Made by a program: the position numbers and the translations under genes
Part shown: piece by piece, positions 26,565 through 35,703 of the stretch
Numbering within the stretch: position 1 is the first letter of the stretch
How the letters are laid out: each line of letters starts with the position of its first letter
Assembly (NCBI GenBank): GCA_963800235.1
Contig: CAWDAD010000004.1
Coordinates: 1-64,000 of the forward strand
Length of the DNA: 64,000 nt
Direction: 5' to 3'
Source of the DNA: CAVVNP01 sp963800235
GTDB taxonomy: Bacteria; Actinomycetota; Acidimicrobiia; Acidimicrobiales; Iamiaceae
Notes under the pieces: generated by a model
The model's database searches: none
Told to the model about the DNA's origin: nothing
Seen by the model: only the letters and a program-made list of their open reading frames with translations

Positions 26565-27764
26565 TCAGGCGGAGGCGCCGACGGGGGCGGTCGGGGTGAA
26601 GCGGACCGGCATGCCCTCGTAGCCGCTGACGAAGTTGGCGGGCCGGTGGCTGGGCTCGTCCGCACCGACGAGCTCGAGGTCCGGCAGCCGGGCCATGAGC
26701 TGCTCGAACATGACCCGCAGCTCCAACCGGGCCAGGCTGTTGCCCAGGCAGAAGTGGGTGCCGAAGCCGAAGGCGACGTGCTCGTTGGGGTCGCGGGCGA
26801 TGTCGAAGGCGAACGGGTCGTCGAACACGGACTCGTCGCGGTTGGCCGACGGGTACAGCAGCAGCAGCTTCTGGCCCGCCTCGAGCCGCTGGCCGCCGAG
26901 CACGGTGTCGGTCGTGACGGAGCGGGCCATGTTCTTGATCGGTGAGACCCAGCGCAGCATCTCCTCGACCGCGGTCGGGAGCGCAGTCGGATCGGCGACC
27001 AGTCGCTCCCACCGGTCGCGCTCGGCGAGCAGCTGCCAGCCGCCGCCGCTGATCACGTGGCGGGTGGTCTCGTCCCCGCCGATCAGGATGAGCAGCGACT
27101 CGTGGACGAGCGAGTCCTCGTCGAGCCGGTCGCCGTCGACCTCGGCGTGCACGAGGATGCTCATCAGGTCGTCGGTCGGGTCCTGCCGGCGCTCGCCGAT
27201 CACCCGCAGGGCGTACTCGGTGTAGCCGCCGAAGGCCTCGACGGCGGCCTCGACCTCCTCGGCGGCACCGGTGAGGGCGCAGAGCATGGCGTCGCTCCAC
27301 CGCAGCAGCTGGTCCCGGTCCTCGGGGGCGAACCCCAGGGCGTCGCCGATCATGATCAGCGGGAGCGGCGCGGCCACGTCCCACACGAAGTCGCACCCGC
27401 CCCGCTCGCAGACCCGGTCGATGATCCCGTCGCACACCGCCCGGATGCGGTCCTCGCTGTCGCGCACCCGGCGCGGCGTGAAGCCCTTGTTCACCAGCTT
27501 GCGCCGCTTCAGGTGGGCAGGGTCGTCCATGTCGATCATCATCGGGATGGGGCCGTTGTCGGGCCGGATCCCCTGGGCGTTGGAGAACGTCGCCGGGTCC
27601 CGCGACACCTCCCGGACGTCGGCGTAGCGGGTGATGCCCCACACCCGACCGTCCCAGTAGACCGGTGCGTGCTCGCGCATCCAGGCCAGCTCGTCGTGCG
27701 GGTTGCGCCCCCAGAACTCGCCGCTGACGAGGTCGATGCGGGAGTCGGTCGGGTGGTCCGGCAC
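26565..27764 (-). CDS. cyp142: Cytochrome P450, CYP142-like (sterol side-chain hydroxylase)
   Basis: 399 residues. The I-helix has GGDETTRH near residue 230, the K-helix EEMLRWVSPIKNM, and the haem loop FGFGTHFCLGNSLARLE with the Cys ligand near 340. It closes with RPANFVSGYEGMPVRFTP. These stretches recall M. tuberculosis CYP142, which oxidises the terminal side-chain carbon of cholesterol or cholestenone, the first step of side-chain degradation. GTG 27764 is chosen because CAGACT lies 7 nt upstream. It is divergent from the hydrolase-fadE26-fadE27 operon and shares its KstR-type operator. A redox partner is not encoded in the window. Confidence 0.82.
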   Translation of the reverse strand: MPDHPTDSRIDLVSGEFWGRNPHDELAWMREHAPVYWDGRVWGITRYADVREVSRDPATFSNAQGIRPDNGPIPMMIDMDDPAHLKRRKLVNKGFTPRRVRDSEDRIRAVCDGIIDRVCERGGCDFVWDVAAPLPLIMIGDALGFAPEDRDQLLRWSDAMLCALTGAAEEVEAAVEAFGGYTEYALRVIGERRQDPTDDLMSILVHAEVDGDRLDEDSLVHESLLILIGGDETTRHVISGGGWQLLAERDRWERLVADPTALPTAVEEMLRWVSPIKNMARSVTTDTVLGGQRLEAGQKLLLLYPSANRDESVFDDPFAFDIARDPNEHVAFGFGTHFCLGNSLARLELRVMFEQLMARLPDLELVGADEPSHRPANFVSGYEGMPVRFTPTAPVGASA

Positions 27765-27787
27765 GCGGTCGAGTCTGCCACGGTGAC

Positions 27788-27805
27788 TAGAACCTGTTCT
27801 ACTGT
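27788..27805. promoter_or_regulatory. KstR-type operator 1 overlapping -10 box
   Basis: TAGAACCTGTTCTA (27788-27801) fits TNNAACNNGTTNNA. Its last TA is the start of TACTGT (27800-27805), the -10 box 6 nt before GTG 27812. It serves the divergent pair of CYP142-like P450 and hydrolase-fadE26-fadE27. Confidence 0.82.
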
Positions 27806-27811
27806 GCAGCC

Positions 27812-28807
27812 GTGGTCGAACCCGATGGCCCCCAGGGTCCGCCGGTGCCGCTCGGGCGTCGGGTCGAGCTCCCCGGCCGGGGCCGCACCTTCGTCCGGGA
27901 GGTGCCCGGACCGCCCGGTGCGCCGACCCTCGTGCTGCTGCACGGCCTGATCGCCAGCGCCGGGCTCAACTGGTTCCAGGCCTTCGACCGGCTCGGCACC
28001 CACTTCCACCTGGTCGCCCCCGACCTGCGGGGGCACGGGCGAGGCATCCGGTCGCGCCGGCGGTTCCGCCTGGCCGACTGCGCCGACGACGTGGCCGCCC
28101 TGCTCGACCAGCTGGGCGTCGAGCGGGCGACGGCGGTGGGGTACTCGATGGGCGGACCGGTGGCCCAGCTGCTCTGGAAGCGTCACCGGGACCGCGTCGA
28201 CGGCCTGGTCCTGTGCGCCACCAGCGACCGCTTCGTCCCGGTGACCCGCGAGCGGCTGGTCTTCGTCAGCGCCATGTCGGCGGCCGCCGGCGGCACCCGA
28301 CTCGGGCAGATGGCCACCAGGGTGCCGGTCGGCTGGGTCCGCCGGCGGATCCCCGTCGGCGTGCGGGCCCGGCCCGAGAGCCTGCGGGCGTGGGCCTCGG
28401 CCGAGATGCGACGCCACGACTGGCGGATGGTCATGGAGGCCGCCCACGCGGTCGGCACCTACGACGCCTCACGGTGGATCGACGAGATCGACGTGCCCAC
28501 CTCGGTGCTCGTCACCACCCGCGACCGGGCGGTCCCGCCCATCGACCAGATGCGCCTGCTGCTCGGGATCGAGGGCTCGACCCTGCACCGCCTCGACGAC
28601 GGCCACACCGTCTGCGCCCGTCGCCGCTTCGCCGGCCCGCTGCTGTCGGCGTGCCAGGCCGCCTCCCCCGCCGGATCCACCCGTGCCACCGCCGACGCCG
28701 GCGCCGCCACCGGCGTCGGTCGCCCCGGCCGCGGCCGCCGCCCCGGCCCGGCCCGGGCCGCCCCGAACCCAACCCGTGCCGCCGCCCCGGCCGCGAGGAG
28801 GTCGTGA
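27812..28807 (+). CDS. Alpha/beta hydrolase
   Basis: 331 residues. The fold is clear: LLHGLIAS oxyanion region, PDLRGHGRG, the nucleophile elbow GYSMGG with Ser near residue 112, the acid in TTRDRAVPP near 238 and the His in DDGHTVC near 264. The C-terminal ~55 residues are Ala/Pro/Arg-rich low complexity and probably disordered. It is first in the KstR-type operon and its stop lies 2 nt before the fadE26-like ATG. It may hydrolyse a CoA thioester or an ester formed in sterol catabolism; the substrate cannot be read from sequence. Confidence 0.83.
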   Translation: MVEPDGPQGPPVPLGRRVELPGRGRTFVREVPGPPGAPTLVLLHGLIASAGLNWFQAFDRLGTHFHLVAPDLRGHGRGIRSRRRFRLADCADDVAALLDQLGVERATAVGYSMGGPVAQLLWKRHRDRVDGLVLCATSDRFVPVTRERLVFVSAMSAAAGGTRLGQMATRVPVGWVRRRIPVGVRARPESLRAWASAEMRRHDWRMVMEAAHAVGTYDASRWIDEIDVPTSVLVTTRDRAVPPIDQMRLLLGIEGSTLHRLDDGHTVCARRRFAGPLLSACQAASPAGSTRATADAGAATGVGRPGRGRRPGPARAAPNPTRAAAPAARRS

Positions 28808-28809
28808 CC

Positions 28810-29988
28810 ATGCGCATCGCCTACACCGACGAGCAGGAGGCGCTCCGCCGCGAGCTGCGGGCGTACTTCGCCGAGCTGGTGACGTCCGAGGTGGCCGCTG
28901 AGGCCACCGCCGGTGAGACCGGGGGCCCGGCCTGCCTCGAGGCGGTCCGCCAGATGGGGCGCGACCGGTGGCTCGGCGTCGGCTGGCCCGAGGAGTACGG
29001 CGGTCGGGGCTTCGGCCAGGTCGAGCAGTTCATCTTCATGAACGAGTCGTGGCGGGCCGGCGCCCCGGTGCCGTTCCTCTCGGTCAACACGGTCGGGCCG
29101 ACCATCCAGGCCTTCGGCACCGACGAGCAGAAGGCGTTCTTCCTGCCGAAGATCCTCGCCGGCGAGCTGCACTTCTCGATCGGCTACACCGAGCCGGGGG
29201 CCGGCACCGACCTGGCGTCGCTCACCACCAAGGCGGTGCGGGACGGCGACCAGTGGGTGATCAACGGGCAGAAGATCTACACGTCGCTGGCCAGCTACGC
29301 CGACTACATCTGGCTCGCCACCCGCACCGACCCCGACGCCCCCAAGCACCGCGGCATCACCATGTTCCTGGTGCCCACCACCGATCCCGGGTTCTCGTAC
29401 TCGAAGATCCACACGATGGTGAACGCCAGCACCTTCAACACCTTCTACGACGACGTGCGGGTGCCCGACTCGGCCATGCTCGGCGAGCTGAACCGGGGCT
29501 GGGACCTCATCGTCAACCAGCTGAACTACGAGCGGGTGTCGCTCGCCCCGCCCGGCATGGTCGAGCACCTCTACGAGGACGTCCGCCGCTGGGCCCAGAC
29601 CACCAAGCTGCCCGACGGCCGCCGGGTGGTCGACCAGGAGTGGGTGCAGGTCAACCTGGCCCGGGTCCACAGCGGGCTCGAGTTCCTGCGCCTCATCAAC
29701 TGGAAGGTGGCGTCGTCGCCCAGCGTGAACCCGGCAGACGCCAGCGCCACCAAGGTCTTCGGCACCGAGTTCTTCTGCGACGCCTACCGGCTGCTCTTCG
29801 AGGTGCTCGGACCGCGGGCGGCGGTGCGGGGCCCCGGCGACGGCAGCGAGGCCGACGCCATCCGCACCCGCCTCGAGCGGGCCTACCAGGGCACGCTGAT
29901 CCTCACCTTCGGCGGCGGGGTCAACGAGATCCAGCGCGACCTGATCGCCATGTTCGGGCTGTCGATGCCCCGAACCCCCCGCATGTAG
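28810..29988 (+). CDS. fadE26: Acyl-CoA dehydrogenase, FadE26-like (ChsE4 type)
   Basis: 392 residues. It begins MRIAYTDEQEALRRELRAYFAELVT and has MGRDRWLGVGWPEEYGG, SIGYTEPGAGTDLASL, EWVQVNLARVHSGLEFLRLINW, ASATKVFGTEFF and LTFGGGVNEIQRD. These resemble M. tuberculosis FadE26, a half of the alpha2beta2 dehydrogenase ChsE4-ChsE5 that oxidises long (C8) steroid side-chain CoA esters. GAGGAGG lies about 8 nt before ATG 28810, a strong ribosome binding site needed for an internal operon gene. The partner is the next gene, 43 nt downstream. Confidence 0.85.
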   Translation: MRIAYTDEQEALRRELRAYFAELVTSEVAAEATAGETGGPACLEAVRQMGRDRWLGVGWPEEYGGRGFGQVEQFIFMNESWRAGAPVPFLSVNTVGPTIQAFGTDEQKAFFLPKILAGELHFSIGYTEPGAGTDLASLTTKAVRDGDQWVINGQKIYTSLASYADYIWLATRTDPDAPKHRGITMFLVPTTDPGFSYSKIHTMVNASTFNTFYDDVRVPDSAMLGELNRGWDLIVNQLNYERVSLAPPGMVEHLYEDVRRWAQTTKLPDGRRVVDQEWVQVNLARVHSGLEFLRLINWKVASSPSVNPADASATKVFGTEFFCDAYRLLFEVLGPRAAVRGPGDGSEADAIRTRLERAYQGTLILTFGGGVNEIQRDLIAMFGLSMPRTPRM

Positions 29989-30031
29989 CCGGACCGACCC
30001 GGATCCAGCCCGACAACCCGAGGAGCACGAC

Positions 30032-31156
30032 GTGGACTTCACCCTCGACGACGCCCAGACCCAGGTCAGCGAGCTGGCCGGCCGGATCCTCTCCGACAAG
30101 CTCGGGCCCGAGGGACTCCGCTCGATCGAGCAGGAGCCGGACTGGTTCGCCCGGGACGCCTGGGCCGAGCTGGCCAAGGCCGACCTGCTCGGGCTCTGCC
30201 TGCCCGAGGCCGACGGCGGCGGGGGCTACGGCATCCTCGAGGCCTGCCTGATCCTGGAGCAGGTCGGACGGACCGTGGCGCCGGTGCCGTTCCTGGCGAC
30301 GGTGGTGGCCGCGGCCATGCCGATCGCCCGCTTCGGCTCGGCCGAGCAGCGGGCCGCCCTGCTGCCGGAGGTGACCGCCGGCCGGCTGGTCCTCACCGCG
30401 GCGCTGGTCGAGCCGGGCGACCCGGCGCCGCCCGCGGTCCCGGCGACGCGAGCGGAGGCCGACGGCGACGGCTGGCGGCTGCACGGCCGCAAGGAGCTGG
30501 TCCCGGCCGGGCACCTGGCCGACCGGGTGCTCGTGCCCGCCGCCGACGGCGACGGCACCACGGTCTTCCTCGTCGACCCCGGCCGCGAGGGCGTCGACCG
30601 TCGGCGGGTCGTGCTCACCAACGGCGAGCCGGTCGTCGACCTCGACCTCGACGGGGTCGCCGTCGGTCGGGCCGACGTGCTGGGCCGGCCGGGCCGCGGG
30701 ACCGAGATCGTCGAGCACGTGCGCGAGCACGTCCTGGCCGGTCTCTGCGCCGTCCAGGCCGGCGTCTGCGCCGAGGCGCTGCGGCTGACCGCCGCCTACA
30801 CGTCCGAGCGCCAGCAGTTCAACGTCCCCATCGCCACCTTCCAGGCCGTCGCCCAGCGCGCCGCCGACGCCTACGTCGACACCGAGGCGGTGGCGCTGAC
30901 GGCCCGCCAGGCCGCCTGGCGGCTGGCCGAGGGGCTGCCTGCGGCCGAGGCCCTCGACGTGGCCAAGTTCTGGGCCGCCGAGGGGGCCCAGCGCGTCGTC
31001 CACGCCGCCCAGCACCTCCACGGCGGCATCGGCGTGGACGTCGACTACCCCATCCACCGCTACTTCCGGTGGGCGAAGGTCGCCGAGGTGACCCTCGGGG
31101 GCGGCACCCACCACCTGCGCGAGCTCGGCCGACGGCTCGCCGACGAACCCGTCTGA
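30032..31156 (+). CDS. fadE27: Acyl-CoA dehydrogenase, FadE27-like (ChsE5 type)
   Basis: 374 residues. It begins MDFTLDDAQTQVSELAG and shares with FadE27 the segments GYGILEACLILEQVGRTVAPVPFL, SERQQFNVPIATFQAVAQRAADAYVD, QAAWRLAEG and HGGIGVDVDYPIHRYFRWAK. Such subunits often lack catalytic residues and depend on the FadE26 partner for activity. GTG 30032 has GAGGAG 8 nt upstream. Co-transcription with the fadE26-like gene reproduces the M. tuberculosis fadE26-fadE27 order. Confidence 0.85.
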   Translation: MDFTLDDAQTQVSELAGRILSDKLGPEGLRSIEQEPDWFARDAWAELAKADLLGLCLPEADGGGGYGILEACLILEQVGRTVAPVPFLATVVAAAMPIARFGSAEQRAALLPEVTAGRLVLTAALVEPGDPAPPAVPATRAEADGDGWRLHGRKELVPAGHLADRVLVPAADGDGTTVFLVDPGREGVDRRRVVLTNGEPVVDLDLDGVAVGRADVLGRPGRGTEIVEHVREHVLAGLCAVQAGVCAEALRLTAAYTSERQQFNVPIATFQAVAQRAADAYVDTEAVALTARQAAWRLAEGLPAAEALDVAKFWAAEGAQRVVHAAQHLHGGIGVDVDYPIHRYFRWAKVAEVTLGGGTHHLRELGRRLADEPV

Positions 31157-31263
31157 ACCGCTCGTCCCTCGGGCGGATCGGCGCCGGTCCCGGGCGGGGA
31201 CGGGTGCCGGTCCCGGTGGCCGGCGGGTGCCGGGCGGATGACCCCGGCCACCACGCGGGCCGC

Positions 31264-31303
31264 ATCTGACACCCTCTCAGATCTCTGTGACCTGCGCTAC
31301 AGT
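31264..31303 (+). promoter_or_regulatory. Promoter of the ABC transporter operon with TetR-type operator
   Basis: ATCTGA (31264-31269) and TCAGAT (31277-31282) form a perfect inverted repeat with a 7-nt spacer. The 20 bases 31264-31283 match 16 of 20 in the TetR promoter block at 22989-23008, with the same centre. TACAGT at 31298-31303 is the likely -10 box. The leader to GTG 31375 is about 65 nt and has GGGGG near 31362 as a possible ribosome binding site. Nothing else is evident between 31157 and 31374. Confidence 0.65.
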
Positions 31304-31374
31304 CCGCGCCCATCCGGGCTGCGACCCGGTGCAAGGGGAACTGCTCCGATCGAACTCCGTCTGGGGGTCTGCCC

Positions 31375-32748
31375 GTGAAGCGACGTCTCGTGGTGCTCCT
31401 GGCGGTGCTGGCGCTGGTGGCCGCAGCCTGCGGCTCTCGGCTGTCGAGCGCCGAGCTGCGCACCGGGGCCGGCGCCGGCGGCGGCGGCGCCACCGGGGCG
31501 TCGTCGGCCAGCGACTCGGGCGGCACGGGCGCCCAGCGGGTCGGCACCCTCGACTCGCCGTGCGGGGGCGCCTCGTCGACCTCGGCGTCGACGACGGCGG
31601 CCCCGGCCCCGGCCGCGGCGGTCCCGGGCATCACCGCCGACACCATCCGCATCGGGGTCATCTCCGACAAGAAGAACGACATCACGCCGGTGCCCACCAT
31701 CGGCATCGAGGAGGCGGTCCAGGGCTTCGTCGACTACTGCAACAGCCTCGGCGGCATCAACGGCCGGAAGCTGGCGCTGAGCAAGTACGACTCGGGCATC
31801 GTCAACACCGACGCCGTCACCAAGCAGGCCTGCGGCGACGACCTCTTCGCGCTGGTCGGCGACGGCAGCGTGCAGGACCAGCAGGGCGTCCAGTCCCGCG
31901 AGGGCTGCGGCCTGCCCGAGGTCGCCGCCTACTCGGCCACCCAGGACCGGGCGGTGTCCACCGACTTCTTCCAGCCGGTCCCGTCCCGCCTCGACAAGTA
32001 CAACGTGGGCACCTGCCAGTACATCGCCAAGAAGTACCCCAAGGCGGTCAAGAAGGCGGCCATCGTCTACACCGACGTGCCCGCCAGCAGGGACCGCGCC
32101 CAGGAGATCGTGCAGGCGTGCGAGAAGGGCGCCGGCTTCAAGTTCGTGGTCAACAAGGGCCTGGCCTTCGGTGAGAAGAACTTCGGCCCGGTCGTCGACC
32201 AGATGAAGAGCGAGGGCGTCCAGTACTTCACCATCGTGAGCGTCGTACCCGACACCCTGGCCCTGCTCCAGGCCATGCAGCAGCAGGACCTGAAGCCGGT
32301 CGTCGACCTCGGCCAGCAGTACTACGACGACGCCATGCTGAAGAGCCAGGCCAGCGACGGCGCCTACGTGCTCACCAACACCACCCCGTTCTTCGAGAAG
32401 GACTCCACGCCGGCGCTGCAGGTGTACGAGAAGTGGACCAAGGAGGCCGGCGGGCAGTTCACCTCGCTCGGCGTGCAGGCCTTCTCCGCCGGCCTGCTCT
32501 TCGCCCAGGCGGCCAAGTCGCTCGGCGACAACCTGACCCGCCAGGGCCTGGTCGAGGCCCTGAAGAACATCCACCAGTGGGACGGCGGCGGCCTGCAGAT
32601 GATGGCGGACCCCGGCAGCGGCCAGCAGAACGACTGCTTCCTCTACCTGCGGATCCAGAACGGCACGTTCGTGCGGGAGTACCCGAAGAAGGGCTTCGCG
32701 TGCGATCCGAAGTACGTCATCGACGTGACCCCGCCGTCGGGTTCCTGA
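31375..32748 (+). CDS. livK: Branched-chain-type ABC transporter substrate-binding lipoprotein
   Basis: 457 residues. A signal peptide MKRRLVVLLAVLALVAAAC puts a lipid-anchor Cys at position 19. A Gly/Ser/Ala/Thr-rich spacer (about 20-80) leads into a periplasmic-binding-protein type I domain (TADTIRIGVISDKKND... and YPKAVKKAAIVYTDVPASRD). Members bind branched-chain amino acids, urea, amides or aromatic acids. In this setting a sterol-derived or other hydrophobic acid is possible but unproven. GTG 31375 gives a correct signal peptide. It is the first gene of a five-gene operon ending at 36,814. Confidence 0.83.
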   Translation: MKRRLVVLLAVLALVAAACGSRLSSAELRTGAGAGGGGATGASSASDSGGTGAQRVGTLDSPCGGASSTSASTTAAPAPAAAVPGITADTIRIGVISDKKNDITPVPTIGIEEAVQGFVDYCNSLGGINGRKLALSKYDSGIVNTDAVTKQACGDDLFALVGDGSVQDQQGVQSREGCGLPEVAAYSATQDRAVSTDFFQPVPSRLDKYNVGTCQYIAKKYPKAVKKAAIVYTDVPASRDRAQEIVQACEKGAGFKFVVNKGLAFGEKNFGPVVDQMKSEGVQYFTIVSVVPDTLALLQAMQQQDLKPVVDLGQQYYDDAMLKSQASDGAYVLTNTTPFFEKDSTPALQVYEKWTKEAGGQFTSLGVQAFSAGLLFAQAAKSLGDNLTRQGLVEALKNIHQWDGGGLQMMADPGSGQQNDCFLYLRIQNGTFVREYPKKGFACDPKYVIDVTPPSGS

Positions 32749-32758
32749 TCACCGACCG

Positions 32759-34921
32759 ATGACCGACCTCTTCCGGTACCTGGTCGTCTTCGGCATCCAG
32801 TCGGCGGCCATCTACGCGGTGGCGGCCAGCGGCCTGGTCGTCACCTACGCGACCTCGGGCGTGTTCAACTTCGCCCACGGCGCCATCGGCATGCTCGCCG
32901 CCTTCTCCTTCTGGGAGCTGACGGTGAACCGGGGGCTGCCGACCTGGCTGGCCCTGCTCATCGTCCTGTTCGTCGAGGCGCCCGCCATCGGCTACCTGCT
33001 CGACCGCATCATCATGCGGCGGCTGGCGGACACCTCGACCATCACCAAGATCGTGGTGACCATCGGCCTGCTGGTGGCCTTCGTGTCGCTGGCGGGGATC
33101 ATCTGGCCCCAGGGCACCTCGACCCGGATCCTGCCCCGGTTCTTCCCCGGCGAGACGATCTCCGTGCTCGGCGTCAACGTCGACTACCACACCCTGATCG
33201 TCCTCGGCTGCGCCATCGCCGTGGCGGTCGGCCTGCGCATCGTCCTGTACCGCACCCGGCTCGGCATCGCCATGCGGGCCGTGGTCGACAACCGCGAGCT
33301 GGGGGCGCTCAACGGGGCGAACCCCGACGTGGTGTCGTCGTTCGCCTGGATGCTCGGCTGCAGCCTGGCCGCGCTGGCCGGCGTGCTGATCGCGCCGATC
33401 CTGCCGCAGTTCACGCCGGTCGCCCTGACCCTGCTCGTCATCACCGCCTACGCCGCGGCGATGGTCGGCAAGCTGCGCAGCCTGCCGATGACGTTCCTCG
33501 GGGCGGTGATCCTCGGCGAGTTCGAGAACACCCTCAACTACCTGAACGTGAAGGGCGTGGGCGGCGACACGGTCTCGAAGCTCGCCCAGAACCTGCAGCC
33601 GTCGGCGCCGGTCATCCTGCTCTTCCTGGTGCTCATCTTCCTGCCCGGCGACCAGGAGCGGTTCAACGTCCGCAGCCTCCGCAACCGCATCCCCAAGCCG
33701 AGGCTGCGCACCATGGCGGTCGCCATGGCCGTCTACGTGCTGGTGATGTGGTTCATCGCCGCCTCCGGCTGGGTGTCGGCGCCGACCGTCCTCGCCCTGG
33801 GCAAGGGCACCGCCCTCGGCGTCATCATGCTCTCGCTGGTGCTGCTCACCGGCTACGCCGGCCAGGTCTCCCTCGCCCAGCTCGCCTTCGGCGGCATCGC
33901 CGCGGTGGCGGTGTGGAAGTGGGGGCCCACGTGGGGGTTGCTCGGGGGCGTCGTGGTCACCGGGCTGGTGGGGGCGCTCACCGCCCTGCCGGCGCTGCGG
34001 CTCCGGGGGCTGTACCTGGCCCTGGCCACCATGGCCTTCGCCCTCTTCCTCGAGCAGAGCGTGTACGGCAACAACGCCATGTTCGACCAGTTCCTGCCGT
34101 TCGCGGTGGGCAACGTCACCATCAAGCGCTTCCCGGGCCTCGAGGACAACACCAAGCTGTTCGTGGCCATGGCGCTGGTGTTCGCGCTGCTGGCCCTGCT
34201 GCTGACGGTGATCCGCAACGGGCCGTTCGGGCGACGGCTGCAGGCCATGAACGACTCCTCCGCGGCCTGCGCGACCCTCGGCCTCGACCTGACCGTCACC
34301 AAGCTGCAGGTGTTCACGCTGTCGGCGGCCATCGCCGGGCTCGGCGGGGCCATGCTCGCCATGTGGTCGAGGACGAGCGTCGGCGTCGCCGACTACAGCC
34401 TGCTGCAGGGCCCGCTCCCCGGCCTGGCCCTGGTGCTGGTGGCGGTGGTCGGCGGCATCACGTCGGTCGCCGGGGCGGTCTTCGGCTCGGTCTCGTTCGT
34501 GATGATGCCGGTCATCGGCGCCTGGTACTCGAGCCTGACCAAGATCATGAACCTGGCGCCGGGCGTAGCGGGCGTCGGCCTCGGCACCAATCCCGACGGG
34601 GTGGTGTGCATGACCCAGGAGGGCGTCCGTGACGTCCTCGACGGCGACGACCGGCGCAGGGTGGTCGTGCCCGGGCTCGACCGCCCCGAGCGGCTCGGCC
34701 TCGACGGGCCGGTCGGCCAGGCCCAGCTCGACGCCCTCGACGACGAGCTCGGCCTGAGCTGGGGCTCCTGCCGGCTGCGCCAGACCGACGGCGACGGCGA
34801 GCTGGTGCTCCTGCCCGGCGAGGGCGGCGGGCCCCTCGACGTGCGCACCGACGGCCCGGCGTCGAAGGCGCCGGCCGGCGTCGCCGCCCCGACCGCCACC
34901 GGTGGCGGTGGAGGCTCCTGA
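32759..34921 (+). CDS. livHM: Fused LivH-LivM permease of a branched-chain-type ABC transporter
   Basis: 720 residues with about 18 membrane segments. Residues ~1-300 are LivH-like (NFAHGAIGMLAAF, MRAVVDNRELGALNGANPD), and residues ~330-610 are LivM-like (GYAGQVSLAQLAFGGIAA, RGLYLALATMAFAL, ATLGLDLTVTKLQVFTLSA). Fusion of the two permeases is known in actinobacteria. A cytoplasmic tail of about 100 residues (after GVGLGTNPDGVV) has alternating acidic segments and a Gly-rich end, and I do not recognise it. It starts 10 nt after the lipoprotein gene and its TGA overlaps the livG ATG. Confidence 0.85.
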   Translation: MTDLFRYLVVFGIQSAAIYAVAASGLVVTYATSGVFNFAHGAIGMLAAFSFWELTVNRGLPTWLALLIVLFVEAPAIGYLLDRIIMRRLADTSTITKIVVTIGLLVAFVSLAGIIWPQGTSTRILPRFFPGETISVLGVNVDYHTLIVLGCAIAVAVGLRIVLYRTRLGIAMRAVVDNRELGALNGANPDVVSSFAWMLGCSLAALAGVLIAPILPQFTPVALTLLVITAYAAAMVGKLRSLPMTFLGAVILGEFENTLNYLNVKGVGGDTVSKLAQNLQPSAPVILLFLVLIFLPGDQERFNVRSLRNRIPKPRLRTMAVAMAVYVLVMWFIAASGWVSAPTVLALGKGTALGVIMLSLVLLTGYAGQVSLAQLAFGGIAAVAVWKWGPTWGLLGGVVVTGLVGALTALPALRLRGLYLALATMAFALFLEQSVYGNNAMFDQFLPFAVGNVTIKRFPGLEDNTKLFVAMALVFALLALLLTVIRNGPFGRRLQAMNDSSAACATLGLDLTVTKLQVFTLSAAIAGLGGAMLAMWSRTSVGVADYSLLQGPLPGLALVLVAVVGGITSVAGAVFGSVSFVMMPVIGAWYSSLTKIMNLAPGVAGVGLGTNPDGVVCMTQEGVRDVLDGDDRRRVVVPGLDRPERLGLDGPVGQAQLDALDDELGLSWGSCRLRQTDGDGELVLLPGEGGGPLDVRTDGPASKAPAGVAAPTATGGGGGS

Positions 34922-35703
34922 TGGCCGATCCGCTCCTCGAGCTGCGCGACGTCACCGTCCGCTTCGGCGGCAACGTGGCGGTGAGGTCGGCGTCGATGGT
35001 GGTCGACGCCGGCACCGTCACCGGGCTCATCGGGCCGAACGGCGCCGGCAAGACCACCACCTTCAACGTCATCACCGGGTTGCTGGCCCCCGACAGCGGC
35101 ATCGTCCGGTTCGACGGAAAGGACATCAGCCACCGCAAGCCGCACCGGCGGTCGCGCCTCGGCATCGCCCGCACCTTCCAGCGGCTCGAGGTCTTCGGGT
35201 CGTTGACGGCCCGGGAGAACGTGCAGGTCGCCGCCGAGATCCGCCGCCAGTGGGCCCGCCAGCGTGGCGGTGATCTCACCGCCGAGGTCGACGAGCTGCT
35301 CGCGCGGGTCGGTGCCTCCGAGGTCGCCGAGGTCCGCGGCGACGCGCTGTCCACCGGTCAGGCCCGTCGGGTCGAGCTGGCCCGGGCCCTCGCCATCCGG
35401 CCCCGGCTGCTGCTGCTCGACGAGCCGGCGTCCGGTCTCGACGAGGGCGAGACCGATCACCTCGGCACCCTGCTCCACGACCTGGCCGAGGAGGGCACGG
35501 GGGTGCTGCTGGTCGAGCACGACGTCCCCCTGGTGATGCGGGTGTGCTCGCAGGTGTACGTCCTCGACTTCGGGTCGGTGCTGGCATCGGGGAGCCCGAA
35601 GGAGATCCAGTCCGACGAGAAGGTGCTCGACGCCTACCTCGGCCCGATGGCCGAGGCCGTGGTGCCCGAGGGCGCCGTGCCGGCCGGGGGAGGGGAGCGA
35701 TGA
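34921..35703 (+). CDS. livG: ABC transporter ATP-binding protein, LivG-like
   Basis: 260 residues. Walker A GPNGAGKTT is at 38-46, the signature is LSTGQ (a variant of LSGGQ) near 143, Walker B LLLLDEPASGLD follows, and VLLVEHDVPLVMRV provides the H-loop. It powers the LivHM permease. It overlaps livHM by one base (TGATG) and livF by 4 nt. Confidence 0.9.
   Translation: MADPLLELRDVTVRFGGNVAVRSASMVVDAGTVTGLIGPNGAGKTTTFNVITGLLAPDSGIVRFDGKDISHRKPHRRSRLGIARTFQRLEVFGSLTARENVQVAAEIRRQWARQRGGDLTAEVDELLARVGASEVAEVRGDALSTGQARRVELARALAIRPRLLLLDEPASGLDEGETDHLGTLLHDLAEEGTGVLLVEHDVPLVMRVCSQVYVLDFGSVLASGSPKEIQSDEKVLDAYLGPMAEAVVPEGAVPAGGGER

Noticed and set aside
31157..31374. Riboswitch or attenuator in the transporter leader
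   Set aside because: The leader after the -10 box is about 65 nt and shows no terminator/antiterminator pair; the inverted repeat lies upstream of the -10 box and fits an operator.
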